Below the pieces are notes generated by a model that searched no databases, was not told the DNA's origin, and was given only the letters and a program-made list of their open reading frames with translations. A stretch of 64,000 nt of DNA from positions 46,301,383-46,365,382 of the forward strand of contig OZ024879.1 of NCBI GenBank assembly GCA_964017185.1, given 5' to 3'. Positions 54,345-64,000 of this stretch are shown in pieces (the first letter of the stretch is position 1; every line of letters begins with the position of its first letter). Both the position numbers and the translations under genes were made by a program. This DNA comes from Rugalucina vietnamica (lineage: Eukaryota; Mollusca; Bivalvia; Lucinida; Lucinidae).

Positions 54345-55541
54345 CATATGTCCCCCCTCTCTGCCCCAACCCACTTTTAATTTTGTAAATTTTTACATAT
54401 AACCCTGAAAAATATATACAAAGACATTTTAAATTAAAACCACTATATACCAACAGACATTTTAAAATATCACATGTTTCAGCTGTAAAAAGTAAAGGAC
54501 CACCTCGGCCCCAACCCTTAATTTTTACAAAAATGCAATTTTGAACATAAATCAAGGGCCATAACTGTAAGGTCGTTTCTCGAAATTTACCCATCTACAA
54601 TCCCAAACCAATCCTTGCCGGTATCAACTGATATGCAAAGTTTATAGAAAATCGGTAAAAAATACTCAAGTAAGAGAGCGGAAACGAAAAAAAATGCAAT
54701 TTATAACCTCAATCAAGGGCCATAACTCTAAGGTCATTTGACGAAATTTACCCATCTACAACCCCAAACCACTCCTTGCCGGCATCAACTCATATGCAAA
54801 GTTTGAAGAAAATCGGTCAAAAACTACTCAAGTTAGAGAGCGGAAACGAAAAAAATGCAATTTTTAACATCAATCAAGGGCCATAACTCTGAGGTCGTTT
54901 GATGAAATTTATCCATCTACAATCCCAAACCACTCCTTGTCTGTATCAACTCGTATGCAAAGTTTGAAGAAAATCGGTAAAAAACCACTATATACCAACA
55001 GACATTTTAAAATATCACATGTTTCAGCTGTAAAAAGTAAAGGACCACCTCGGCCCCAACCCTTAATTTTTACAAAAATGCAATTTTGAACATAAATCAA
55101 GGGCCATAACTGTAAGGTCGTTTCTCGAAATTTACCCATCTACAATCCCAAACCAATCCTTGCCGGTATCAACTGATATGCAAAGTTTATAGAAAATCGG
55201 TAAAAAAAAAATACTCAAGTTAGAGAGCGGAAACGAACAAAATGCAATTTTTAACCTCAATCAAGGGCCATAACTCTGAGGTCATTTGAAGAAATTTACC
55301 CATCTACAATCCCAAACCACTCCTTGCCGGTATCAACTCATATGCAAAGTTTGAAGAAAATCGGTAAAAAACTACTCAAGTTAGAGAGCGGAAACGAAAA
55401 AATGCAATTTTTAGCCTCAATCAAGGGCTATAACTCAAAGGTCATTTGACGAAATTTACCCATCTACAAATCCAAACCACTCCTTGCCGGTATCAACTCA
55501 TATGCAAAGTTTGAAGAAAATTGGTCAAAAACTACTCAAGT

Positions 55542-55590
<49 letters not shown>

Positions 55591-56735
55591 TCTTTATTTT
55601 AAGAGGATGGCATATTAAGCAAATACAATTACTTATCTAACATATGGTCCTCTGCAACTAAAAACAGAACAATAGAACAAAAAATATTAACAACTTGTAC
55701 AATATATACATACGTTTTAAAATAAGTCTAGGAAACAGGATATGAGTAGATCTCTGACATTGATAGAATAATGCAAATGTGCTTAAGACATTCGGCTAAA
55801 AAGTTAAAATATTTGTTGTGAATTAAACTTAAATTGATAGAAAGATCCTAAAGTGTTTTAAAAGTTATGCTTTAAAATGGGAAAAGCTTCTTGAATTGAT
55901 AAATTTATCTAAAATGAAAACATGATGAAAATATTTATAAAACAGAGATCAATATTGAGTTAAAATCTTATATAATTCATTAAAGGTGTTAAGATGAGTG
56001 AATCATATGAAAAGGACAATTAAACTGAATGTGCGTGTCAGAAAACTGTCTGATTTGGCTTTCCCTACCTAGGTCGTTTCTGACACGCATGTAAAATGTT
56101 ATATTGAGTTTAATACCCTGAAGAAATATACAGCAGATCCTGTCAGGCAACTCACAACCAGTTGAGTGTGAACATGAATAATAAAATAAACGAACAGTCC
56201 ATCTATTTTTTTGTATAAATCCATACAGTGTCCTCATTGCAAAGAGAATAAAGCACTATGTTGAATAATTTTACCTACGTTAAAGGTGCATGTGTTTAAG
56301 TTGATAAGAGATGCATTTTAACTTTGTGTTTGAAACTAGTAAGCGAAGGTAACGACAATTAAACTGAATGTGCGTGTCAGAAAACTGTTAGAGAGCGGAA
56401 ACGAAAAAAATGCAATTTTTAACATCAATCAAGGGCCATAACTCTGAGGTCGTTTGATGAAATTTATCCATCTACAATCCCAAACCACTCCTTGTCTGTA
56501 TAAACTCGTATGCAAAGTTTAAAGAAAATCGGTCAAAAACTACTCAAGTTAGAGAGCAGAAACGAACAAAATGCAATTTTTAACCTCAATCAAGGTCTAT
56601 TACTCTAAGGTCATTTGAAGAAATTTACCCATCTACAATCCCAAACCACTCCTTGCCGGTATCAACTAATATGCAAAGTTTGAAGAAAATCGGTAAAAAA
56701 CTACTCATTCGGCTGCTTCGGAGTGGGGACATAAT
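54345..56735. mobile_element. Pearl-like element with 165-bp tandem core, interrupted
   Basis: The left edge reads ATATGTCCCCCCTC and the right edge GAGTGGGGACATAA, roughly inverted. Units carry 'acccatctacaatcccaaaccactccttgcc', 'atgcaaagtttgaagaaaatcgg' and 'aatcaagggccataactct', near 54591, 54750, 54913, 55136, 55303, 55467, 56469 and 56630. 54438-54660 and 54978-55205 are identical apart from the length of an A-run. A foreign block at 55538-56390 splits the array. Confidence 0.7.
55538..56390 (-). mobile_element. Probable retroelement 3' end with (ATT)n tail
   Basis: On the minus strand the sequence ends in 'aaaataaagaatttattatt' and a (TTA)n run (55543-55588), like the tail of several invertebrate LINE or LINE-dependent elements. 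No RT motif. Words around 'gacaattaaactgaatgtgcgtgtc' occur twice, at 56018-56050 and 56355-56388, so the copy is rearranged. Confidence 0.45.
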
Positions 56736-56817
56736 GATCAGCCCAAGACATATCCTTAGGTTATAAATAACAAATAATACACCAGATTACACATTTGGGC
56801 ATGGTAGAAAAATAAGG

Positions 56818-56950
56818 GCGAAACAACTCACCGAATAGGGGCGAAACGACCCAGGGGCGAAACGACCCAGGGCGAAACGACCCAGGGCGAAACGACTCAC
56901 GGGCGAAACGACTCACGGGCGAAACAACTCACGGGCGAACGACCCGGGAG
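56818..56950. repeat. GGGCGAAACGACCC minisatellite (inverse orientation)
   Basis: About nine copies of a 14-16-bp unit (gggcgaaacgactcac, gggcgaaacgaccca), the inverse of 53277-53412. Confidence 0.85.
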
Positions 56951-56954
56951 CCAT

Positions 56955-57720
56955 GCCCGGGAATTGGGGCTAAAGGTCAAATCTATATCACCTTTTAAAT
57001 GTGTTGTTTACAATGTTAGTGTTTCTTCTCTAAGTCCAAATCTTAAAAACAAACATAGGAATGTGTTCTTATTTAGATCACATATGCCCTGTATGGTTTG
57101 CTTTTATTCAATTACACTATATTCTAGGTACCTTTTCCAGGGGGTGGGCCTACATGTCAAAATCTAGGACATCTTTGTAAAACTGAATTTCATAAACATT
57201 TTTCTGTAAGTCTATATCATGACATCCACAGTCTAGTAAAAAACCATACTTAAGACCATAGATGCCCTGTGATGTTTGGACTCGAGGGTCCATGTGTGGG
57301 GATGGGGCTAGAGGTCAAAATCTAGAACTTCTTAAAAATCGTATTTTTATATTTTTCCAAACAGAAAAAACGGGTTGTTAAGAAGGCAAATATGAAATCT
57401 TTGGTTTGATGCGCCTTTATTCATCTAGAAATAACATTGACCTTGAATACTAACACATCTTTATTGACTTCATATGCTGTCTGCATCTGCCAAGTTTCAT
57501 TTCTCAGGCTGCAATAGTTTCCAAAATGTCCATTATGCATTGTTTTCAACTTTTCACATGTAAAAGTCTATGTTTCCAAAATTGACCTTGCCGTAAAATA
57601 GGGCAAGGTCATCCCTGGGTCAACATTTGATCAAACTATGATGGGCTATAGAGTCCCCAATATTACATACCAAGTTTCGTGGAAATCGGCCCACCGGTTG
57701 ATTTGTTGAATGTTTTTTTT
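56955..57720 (-). repeat. Fragment of the Helentron-type non-autonomous family
   Basis: 57480-57710 is the inverse of 1395-1640: 'aaacttggtatgta', 'gatcaaactatgatgggct' and 'ttttccaaaattgacct'-type words. 56955-57400 holds three decayed units with 'ggtcaaaatctag' and 'catatgccctgt'. No termini. Confidence 0.6.
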
Positions 57721-57729
57721 TATATAATA

Positions 57730-60290
57730 TATGAGCGTAGCGAAGTCATCGCGCATATCATAAATTTTAGAAGAAACAAATCCATTTGCAACAGAAAGAT
57801 GTAGATCTAAAAAGGGGGCTTCGTCATCTGAGATATTAGCTTTGTTCAACTGAAGTTCAGGTGGATAAATTTGATTGACCATACCTTCAAAATAAGGGTT
57901 GTCAATGTTCAAAAGGTCATCGAGGTACCTAGATGTGGAATTAAGAGCCTCGATAACATCAGGTTGATTATCATGGTTAAGAGAATCCATGAAATCTCTT
58001 TCGTAGCAGTATAAAAATAAATCAGCTACGAGAGGTGCGCAATTTGTACCCATCGGAATTCCAACAATTTGTCTGTATAACTTGGTCCCAAATCTAATAT
58101 AAATATTATCAAGGAGATAGGATAAGGCGTCGCACACATTCTGACATGACCAAAGTGTAAACCGACTTTGGTCAGAGGAAGTGAAAAAAGCATTTCTGTC
58201 ATTACATGCCAAATAAAGTGAACCATAGTTTTTAATGCCCTTTTGAAGGTCCACTCTATCAAATCCAGAAGTTTTTATTTAATTAGATTATGTGGTAATG
58301 TTGTATACAGAGTAGAAAAATCATTTGTGGACAAGCTTGTCGCACGGAACCCTCTACACTTCAATTTACTGAGCACCTCACCAGAATTTTTTATTGACCA
58401 AAACCAATTTTTATTTGAAGTTTCATACACTGTCTCACAGTATCTTATAATATGAGATTTGATAGCAGTAAGACAGGAAGTTAATAATTTAGAAAGTTCA
58501 GTGGTAGTACAAGAGCTAGAATTTGCAATAAATCTAGCTTTGTATGGTCTTTTGTGAAGCTTAGGTAACCAATACATCGTAGGAAGTTTGTCTTGGCCTT
58601 CATAGACACAAACAGAAAACTTAACAGGTAAATCGTTTAAGTGGGCATTTACTACAGACACCTCATCGGTATCTGTCTCCAGATAAGCCCTGGTACCATC
58701 AAGCTCCTGTTTTAAGATGTTAACGTAGTGAAGCCTACATACGACAACAACATTGTTTGCGGCTTTATCTGGCGGAACCAAGACATACTTTCTATGAAAT
58801 TCTTGGATACCCTGCTTCAAATGCCTAAATGACGATTTGGGTTTAGGAGGTAAAAGATTAGTATTTTGTAAATAAAACTTAATACGTTTATCCACGATAG
58901 TGAAGATACTTCTTTTCCATTCTTTAAGAGCATTATCCTCAACACCCTCTCGTTTACACCATCGATTACTGAAATCATTTAATGCAGATGCAATCTCCTC
59001 TCTACATTTGTCGAAATTAATGTAGGAAGGGAATCTATATTTCTGACCTTTAGAAACAATTTTGCGAATTCTAGAATCCGAAATTAATTTCAAATTTCCA
59101 GTAACTATATGTCCAGCTGGTTGATAAACATATTTTGAATCTTTACAATCTCTCAAGACTTAGGAGTATTAGCATGGATATCAAGATCAGAAACAAGTTT
59201 ATTGAAATTAAAAATAGTATTTCTGATTGGTTTGTTATATTTGTAACAAATAATAGGAGGTTCTGAATTTTGGAAGTAGGTAGGTATAGACTGTATCACT
59301 GATTTATCCTGGAATATGATTGGTAAATCAATAAAGTCAATTCCTTTATTGATGAAAGGAATTTTAATAAAACTTCTAATGTGAATAGATGCGGAATCGA
59401 TAAATGGACGAAGAGCATGCTGAGTATAACATCTTGTTAACAGTGCAGCGTCATACATTTGATGGTTTCTATCGTAAAATCTATTAGCCTCTGTGTCCAA
59501 GGAACGTAATGCAGCAATAGGTAGAGAACTAAGATAAGACAGCATTGGATGTCGACCGTGAATCCTTAGTTTAACAGCTAAATCATTAAGGGAAACGTTC
59601 AATTTCAATGCAGCGCACCGTTTACGTTTGTCATTACCCTTTTTCCGTATACCATGAGATCTAGATTTACGTTTACGAGACTCTGAAAGTGTAAGTACAT
59701 CAAAATCGGGCATTTTGGAAATATTGCCTTCATGGTAAATGTTGCCGTTAAATCCCAGTGGAAAGGGTGTTTGCAGTAATTTTATCCATTTAAGTTCCGT
59801 TTCAAATCGTTTAATGTTTTTAATCTAACTGAAGAATTTTCATCATATGAGATTTTCTCCACTGGTTGAACTTTAACATCATTGGGAGAATGACCAGTGC
59901 GCTTAAAATGCTGGTACAGAAAGGTATCATTATTTTTGGGCTTTCTGATTCTACGATAGTGCTCACCAAATCGTTTTTGTAAAGTTCGACAAGTTTGTCC
60001 AACATATTGCAACCTACAATTGTTTGTATTTCGAGTAAGATCATATACAAGATCCATTGATTTTCAGTCTAAATCAGAATCATTAACCACTGAAAATGTC
60101 CTACCATTCACAGATGAAGTGATAGTAGTCTTTCAGCATAAATGATTGCAACAGTTGCACTTCTTGGCATTGCACTTAGAAATACTAGGGTACATTCCAG
60201 GTCTCTTGAACGGATTAAGTCGAGACCATCGCAGAGTCTGATGCCCGACCCGTCGGTGTAAAGGGAGGAATCAGCACATCTGTTTCTCAC
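57730..60290 (-). pseudogene. Penelope-like element with N-terminal GIY-YIG, degenerate
   Basis: Minus-strand order: a Cys cluster (about 60170-60125, KCNAKKCNCCNHLC); a GIY-YIG endonuclease (60057-59782, LQYVGQTCRTLQKRFGEH); a linker (LLQTPFPLGF, GNIYHEGNISK) leading into MPDFDVLTLSESRKRKSRSH; then a reverse transcriptase to about 57730. RT motifs are LVPPDKAANNVVVVC, WLPKLHKRPYKARF, GIPMGTNCAPLVADLF and the catalytic RYLDDLL. An endonuclease before the RT is the permuted arrangement of the Chlamys-type Penelope-like elements; classical ones carry it after the RT. Lesions are two stops near the Cys cluster, frameshifts near 59800, 59155 and 58260, and loss of everything after KIYDMRDDF. It lies in an intron of the SRCR gene. 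Confidence 0.85.
59782..60057 (-). pseudogene. GIY-YIG endonuclease domain of the Penelope-like element
   Basis: 91 codons: LVYDLTRNTNNCRLQYVGQT (the YVG half of the GIY-YIG signature), the arginine in QKRFGEHYRR, and HFKRTGHSPNDVKVQPVEKI. The product would nick target DNA. The frame shifts near its end (RLKTLNDLKRN), and the adjacent frame continues ELKWIKLLQTP into the RT part. Confidence 0.8.
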
Positions 60291-60407
60291 GGTCCAAAGG
60301 GGCGGGGGATAATATTATCTCCGGACCGAAGAAGTTAGCATATAACCCTACTTGTTTGCAGAGATAAGCCGCAAAAATCATTGTAATGTCTTGATTGCGC
60401 TACTTAC

Positions 60408-60560
60408 AGCAAATCCGCTGCGTTGTTGAATCACCGATGCACCCATGACCAGAAAATGAAGGCGGCGGGTTATTACATGTACGGGTTCTTTGTGATATAC
60501 CGATGTTGAAGGGCCTGGAACAGCTTGACCATGAAGTCCAGGAACTCCACCGTCCATTTA
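60408..60560 (-). CDS. Exon: thrombospondin type 1 (TSP1) repeat
   Basis: 153 bp on the minus strand between acceptor atatttttcacag and consensus donor GCT|GTAAGT. Phase 1 at both ends, the usual class for extracellular modules. It encodes NGRWSSWTSWSSCSR, then GISQRTRTCNN and GHGCIGDSTTQRIC. The W-SSW-SWSSC tryptophan ladder and the RTRTC motif define TSP1. Four cysteines are visible, where a complete repeat has six. Phase allows direct joining to the SRCR exon at 53167. Together they suggest an extracellular TSP1-SRCR protein whose upstream exons lie beyond this point. Confidence 0.85.
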
Positions 60561-60564
60561 CTGT

Positions 60565-61090
60565 GAAAAATATAATAAACAATTGTAAACAGGCTCGCAA
60601 TATCGACTATGTATAATCCTTGCATTGTTGATTGTCACCTCCCCGTGACCAACTGTGTCCCGTTTAGCGGTTAAGTTAACGGAACACGGAACCAAAGTGA
60701 CCTTTGCCATGACATGATTACATAATGAGATTGTAAGTTAATTCTCACTGTTGTGGTGAGACTGATATGGTGGGACTGAGTGCTGTTCTAAACCGTAAAT
60801 ATTGTAATGACTTTGTATGTAGTATTTGTCTTATACTGTGTTTCGTCAGACTAAGTGGCTGGTTGTTATATTATGTTTTATGTCTTACATTATGTTTCAT
60901 TTGAATGTTGACTTGTCAATAAACGTTTACGTACTTACTGTTTCATGTTTGTGTCGACTTGATTGGAGCTAAGCATAGACAACGTTTAGTCACGACTCAG
61001 AGTGTTTTTGCAACGGAAAAATTGAGTATTGTGTGTCCAAATATATCGCTTCTTTGGTAGCCTCGTAAATTACTACATTTCAGTTCTTAT
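60565..61090. other. Intron or upstream spacer, nothing assignable
   Basis: No supported feature. Confidence 0.5.
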
Positions 61091-61094
61091 AGAA

Positions 61095-61240
61095 GGTAAG
61101 CAATAATCAGGAAACGCGGGCGCAATCAGAACGACGGCCCCACTGTAAACTACGAGTCACAATTAGGAATAAATACAAAGAGAACAAAGCCGAGTAAGCA
61201 TCTTTCTCCCAATAGGTGATCACTCAGTTACCCAGACATG
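61095..61240 (+). repeat. R1 remnant
   Basis: 'ggtaagcaataatcaggaaa' to 'cccaataggtgatcactcagttaccc' in R1 order. Confidence 0.6.
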
Positions 61241-61841
61241 AGAAACTATACAGCTCCGTTTTAAAAATAATATACCCCTGTAAATGTCGCAAAATAAGTT
61301 GACCCCATCACCTGCATGGTATCTTTTATTGCCGGATGGCTATAATTCTGGCCTGAATGAAATTTCTATATTTTGTGTATACATTCATGTATGTTAAACT
61401 GGTATTTAGTTTATATTGATCATGAGCAGTCCTGGACAGGCAGCTACCTTCGGCATGAACCAAAATTCTGGTAGATTTAATGTCAAGTTTTCAAGTTGTG
61501 GCGAGTGGTATTATGTAAGTACTGTGAATATTGCCACTTCCTGATATGAATTTTGTTCATTGATCCTCAAAACATCCGGTAACCCATTTGTGTTTCAACT
61601 ACTAGATTTACATGAATAAGAAGTAAATTGTTCTGTTTTTGTCCATTTGAAAATTACATGGCAGAATCTGGTGTGTCAATTGCCCTTTGACATACAGTGT
61701 TAATCGTTTGCGCATGCTCAGTATTAAACGCCGATGTTTTACGGTTATATGGAGCCGACTTGACGGGTTGGGATTGAGAAAGCAAGTCCAGCCCTGTGTC
61801 TCTCCCATGCTTGCTCCATCAGACACAACTGCAGCATAGAA
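61241..61841. other. Unassigned sequence
   Basis: No exon or repeat that I can support. Confidence 0.4.
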
Positions 61842-61890
61842 GCCTCCGTGATGTAGTGTTAAGCTACTCACTTTGTAATCGGGGCTCAGT
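61842..61890 (+). mobile_element. Truncated SINE head
   Basis: GCCTCCGTGATGTAGTGTT and 'actcactttgtaatcggggc' match the head of the SINE at 2351-2514; the B box and body are missing. It is followed at once by an R1 piece. Confidence 0.55.
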
Positions 61891-62110
61891 AACAATCAGG
61901 TACTTATACCACAATTCTAACAATTTTGGGTGACCGGAATTTGAGGGAGTATATATGAAAATATACATAAAAGGGGCAAACATGACAAAATTCCAAAACA
62001 TAAAAAATTAGAACCACAACAAACGTATCGCCTTGAAAGTCAGTAAAATTACTGTGAATTTAAACCGACCTAAAATTGTCCTAACCTCGCCCTCAGCTTT
62101 TAACAACGAA
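61891..62110 (+). repeat. R1 partial copy
   Basis: 'taacaatcaggtacttatacca' through 'accacaacaaacgtatcgccttg' to 'cctaacctcgccctcagc'. Confidence 0.65.
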
Positions 62111-62595
62111 TAACAGCATAAAGTTAGTCGTTTGGTCCTCGCAGTGAATCTCACGGACACACAAATAAATTATGATATGCACCATGATGCACAGAAGACA
62201 CAAATACAATATGCTGCTGGGAGATTGTAAATCCATAGAAGCAAAACGTCACTGAAAATCTGGTTGAGCCACGGTGGGCCCCAAGCAATTAAAATAAATA
62301 GGGATGCATCTGGAATCGAACAGGCCAAAGGGGTTTTCTCTAACTGGCTTACTTTGCCTGTTAATTTGTTATTTTCACATGCCACAACAGGCCGCCATAT
62401 AGATCCAGAATAATCTGATAAAATCTTCTAGGGCATCACATTGGTTTTCCAATGTAAAACCAGTATATCATAGGAAATAAACAGTGTTAAAAGGTACATA
62501 AGGACTGGATGCATTTAACTAGCATTATAATCATAGGAAAAATAGTGGTGAATACTGATTATTACATACTTTGATAAAGTTTTCTTTTTCTTTTT
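62111..62595. other. Unassigned sequence
   Basis: No supported feature. Confidence 0.4.
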
Positions 62596-62599
62596 GTTT

Positions 62600-62845
62600 T
62601 ATGTCTTGGTGTTTAAAAATTTTTTTTGTGCTGTTGGCGCCTTATGTATGTTTTCATATTTTTAGTTAAGTTAAGGTAACTGAGTGGCCACCTATTGGGA
62701 AAATAGCTGCCCATTCGGCTTACGATTGTTTCATGGTATAAGTACCTGATTGTTAGTTTGGTTTTTTCCCACCTCGGTTTTTGGAGTGGGAATCTTTTTC
62801 TGATTGCGCCTTTTCCTGATCTTTGCCTACTTGTACCTTTTTATA
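62600..62845 (-). repeat. R1 partial copy, minus strand
   Basis: 'tgttttatgtcttggtgttt', 'gagtggccacctattggg', 'cccacctcggtttttggagt' and 'gatctttgcctacttgtacc'. Confidence 0.85.
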
Positions 62846-62849
62846 TAAT

Positions 62850-63320
62850 ATGAGTTCCTGTTAAATCCTCAATCACAGGCGCATCTGCCATTCTCCGATT
62901 TTGAATGGATTCAGAATAAGGAAAATATTAAACCTTGAACTGGTTGACCCAGTAACAATCCCTCTATTTATGTCGGTCAACTCCGGCACCAGAAACTGTC
63001 AACTTCACTTACCATGGAGCACCGGCGGTGTACAAATTGACCGTTTCTCAGGCTTAAAAGCAAGCGTTAACTTTCCAACTTAAAAAGACACTGTGGGTTG
63101 TGTAAACACATTGTAGGATTTTCATGGTAAAGTATTTTTTATAACATGTCATATGATGTTAATAACGTCATGTACGTAATAAGGTGTTAAGGGTGTAATG
63201 AGTATTATATAGGACAAACTGGTTGAAAACTAAGAGACAGACGCACAGTGCATGCGCAACAAATACGAGATCCCTCGACAAGACAAATTCCTTTAAGCGC
63301 ACATTTAGACATGTGTAGTA
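62850..63320. other. Unassigned sequence
   Basis: A minus-strand stretch near 63010-63080 ends in a good donor (CATG|GTAAGTGAAG read in reverse) and is open for about 22 codons, but no domain or matching acceptor supports an exon. Confidence 0.35.
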
Positions 63321-63321
63321 A

Positions 63322-63830
63322 AAAGGTACAAGTAGGCAAAGATCAGGAAAAGGCGCAATCAGAAAAAGATTCCCACTCCAAAAACCGAGGTTGGAAAAAC
63401 CAAACTAACAATCAGGTACTTATACCATGAAACATATCGTAAGCCGAATGAGCAGCTATTTTCCCAAAAGGTGGCCACTCAGTTACCTTAACTTAAAGAA
63501 AAATATGAAATCATATATAAGGTGCCAACAGCACAAAAAAATTTAAACACCAAGACATAAAACAAAAAGAACCACCACAGAAGTATCGACTTGGAACGAT
63601 CAGTAACACAAAGTTACTGGCGGGTTTAAACCGGTTTTACAGGTACCTAACCTCACCCTCAGCTTCTGCAGTGTTTCATAACATTTAGTTAGTCCTTCGG
63701 TCCTCATGGTGAATCTCTAACTAGTCAATGAATCATCAAGAACAAACAAATAAATCATGACAAACATCCTGATGAATCAAAAACCAGGACTCACAGATTG
63801 AGTAAGCTGCCCGACGATGGAGATCCCTGG
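63322..63830 (+). repeat. R1, long copy
   Basis: Inverse of 21365-21990. It starts GGTACAAGTAGGCAAAGATCAGG and runs past the usual end through 'caccctcagcttctgcagtg', 'tggtgaatctctaactagtca' and 'gtaagctgcccgacgatggaga'. With 21365-21990 it shows that R1 is a piece of a longer element. Confidence 0.85.
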
Positions 63831-63937
63831 GCGCCGAATAACCTACTGACTCCGGAGCAAAAGAAAAACACCAGTTGTACCCCGGTGGGCCAAGCAACAG
63901 ACAAGAAGTCTGTCACTCCAAAATTTGTCATGTTTCC

Positions 63938-63938
<1 letters not shown>

Positions 63939-63975
<37 letters not shown>

Positions 63976-63976
63976 C
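63939..63976. repeat. Poly-T tract
   Basis: About 37 T residues near the window end, followed by 'tctccaaaattaaaaccgagg'. It may be the tail of an inverted retroelement. Confidence 0.8.
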
Positions 63977-64000
63977 TCCAAAATTAAAACCGAGGTAACT

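Noticed and set aside
57646-57730. Continuation of the Penelope-like RT to 57646
   Set aside because: After KIYDMRDDF the frame reads into an AT-rich run and a Helentron-type fragment; the element is truncated near 57730.
61608-61895. 95-codon minus-strand frame
   Set aside because: It runs through a truncated SINE head and R1 border and has no recognised motif.

Overview
Eukaryotic genomic DNA, most probably from a bivalve mollusc. The reasons are intron-split exons with canonical GT/AG borders, very high repeat content, pearl-like elements that pair a (CCGT)n microsatellite with a tandem-repeat core, several tRNA-derived SINEs, a Helentron, a DIRS element and a Penelope-like element with its endonuclease at the N-terminus. 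I cannot name the species. Nothing looks prokaryotic, and I see no CRISPR array, rRNA gene or intact functional tRNA gene.

Layout. 0-2.1 kb: a non-autonomous Helentron-type element with a 176-bp tandem core, inserted in a dispersed repeat that I call R1. 2.35-2.5 kb: a SINE. 2.9-7.1 kb: a broken DIRS retrotransposon on the minus strand, with ~105-bp inverted termini and an R1 copy inside gag. 7.3-8.4 kb: a large foldback. 8.64-8.94 kb: a possible cysteine-rich host exon. 9.25-12.0 kb: a 2.7-kb element with inverted termini. 12.4-17.4 kb: pearl-like elements, a MITE (MITE-A), a second foldback and a small MITE. 18.2-29.6 kb: a Helentron on the plus strand. 30.8 kb: a host-like exon. 31.6-41.4 kb: a 10-kb non-coding mosaic of tandem arrays, split by a second Helentron-type non-autonomous element. 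41.8-43 kb: a second copy of the first foldback. 43.3-47.9 kb: the 3' part of a plus-strand gene. 48.65-60.56 kb: the 3' part of a minus-strand gene with TSP1 and SRCR domains, whose introns are filled with mobile elements including the Penelope-like element. 60.6-64 kb: R1 copies and unassigned DNA.

The Helentron is the centrepiece. Its gene can be followed through a basic leader exon, a C48/Ulp1-like cysteine protease, twelve 21-residue charged repeats, a cysteine-rich DUF6570-like domain, five tandem 132-bp cassette exons that all keep the reading frame, and then a HUH Rep, a Pif1-type helicase and an APE-like endonuclease. This copy carries three lesions: a 1-nt loss in an A-run, a SINE with a perfect 13-bp target duplication, and one in-frame TAG in the endonuclease. 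About 200 bp after the last codon lies the same terminus (CAGGTGAGC, then a hairpin AGGACC-nnn-GGTCCT) that ends the non-autonomous elements at 0.1-2.1 and 37.6-39.4 kb. This suggests that the Helentron family mobilises them.

The two host loci rest on splice-phase agreement. The SRCR domain is split over two exons that rejoin in phase 2 and restore the usual SRCR order, with a TSP1 exon (phase 1-1) upstream. The plus-strand gene has three successive exons in agreeing phases, then a stop and an AATAAA. I do not recognise its product.
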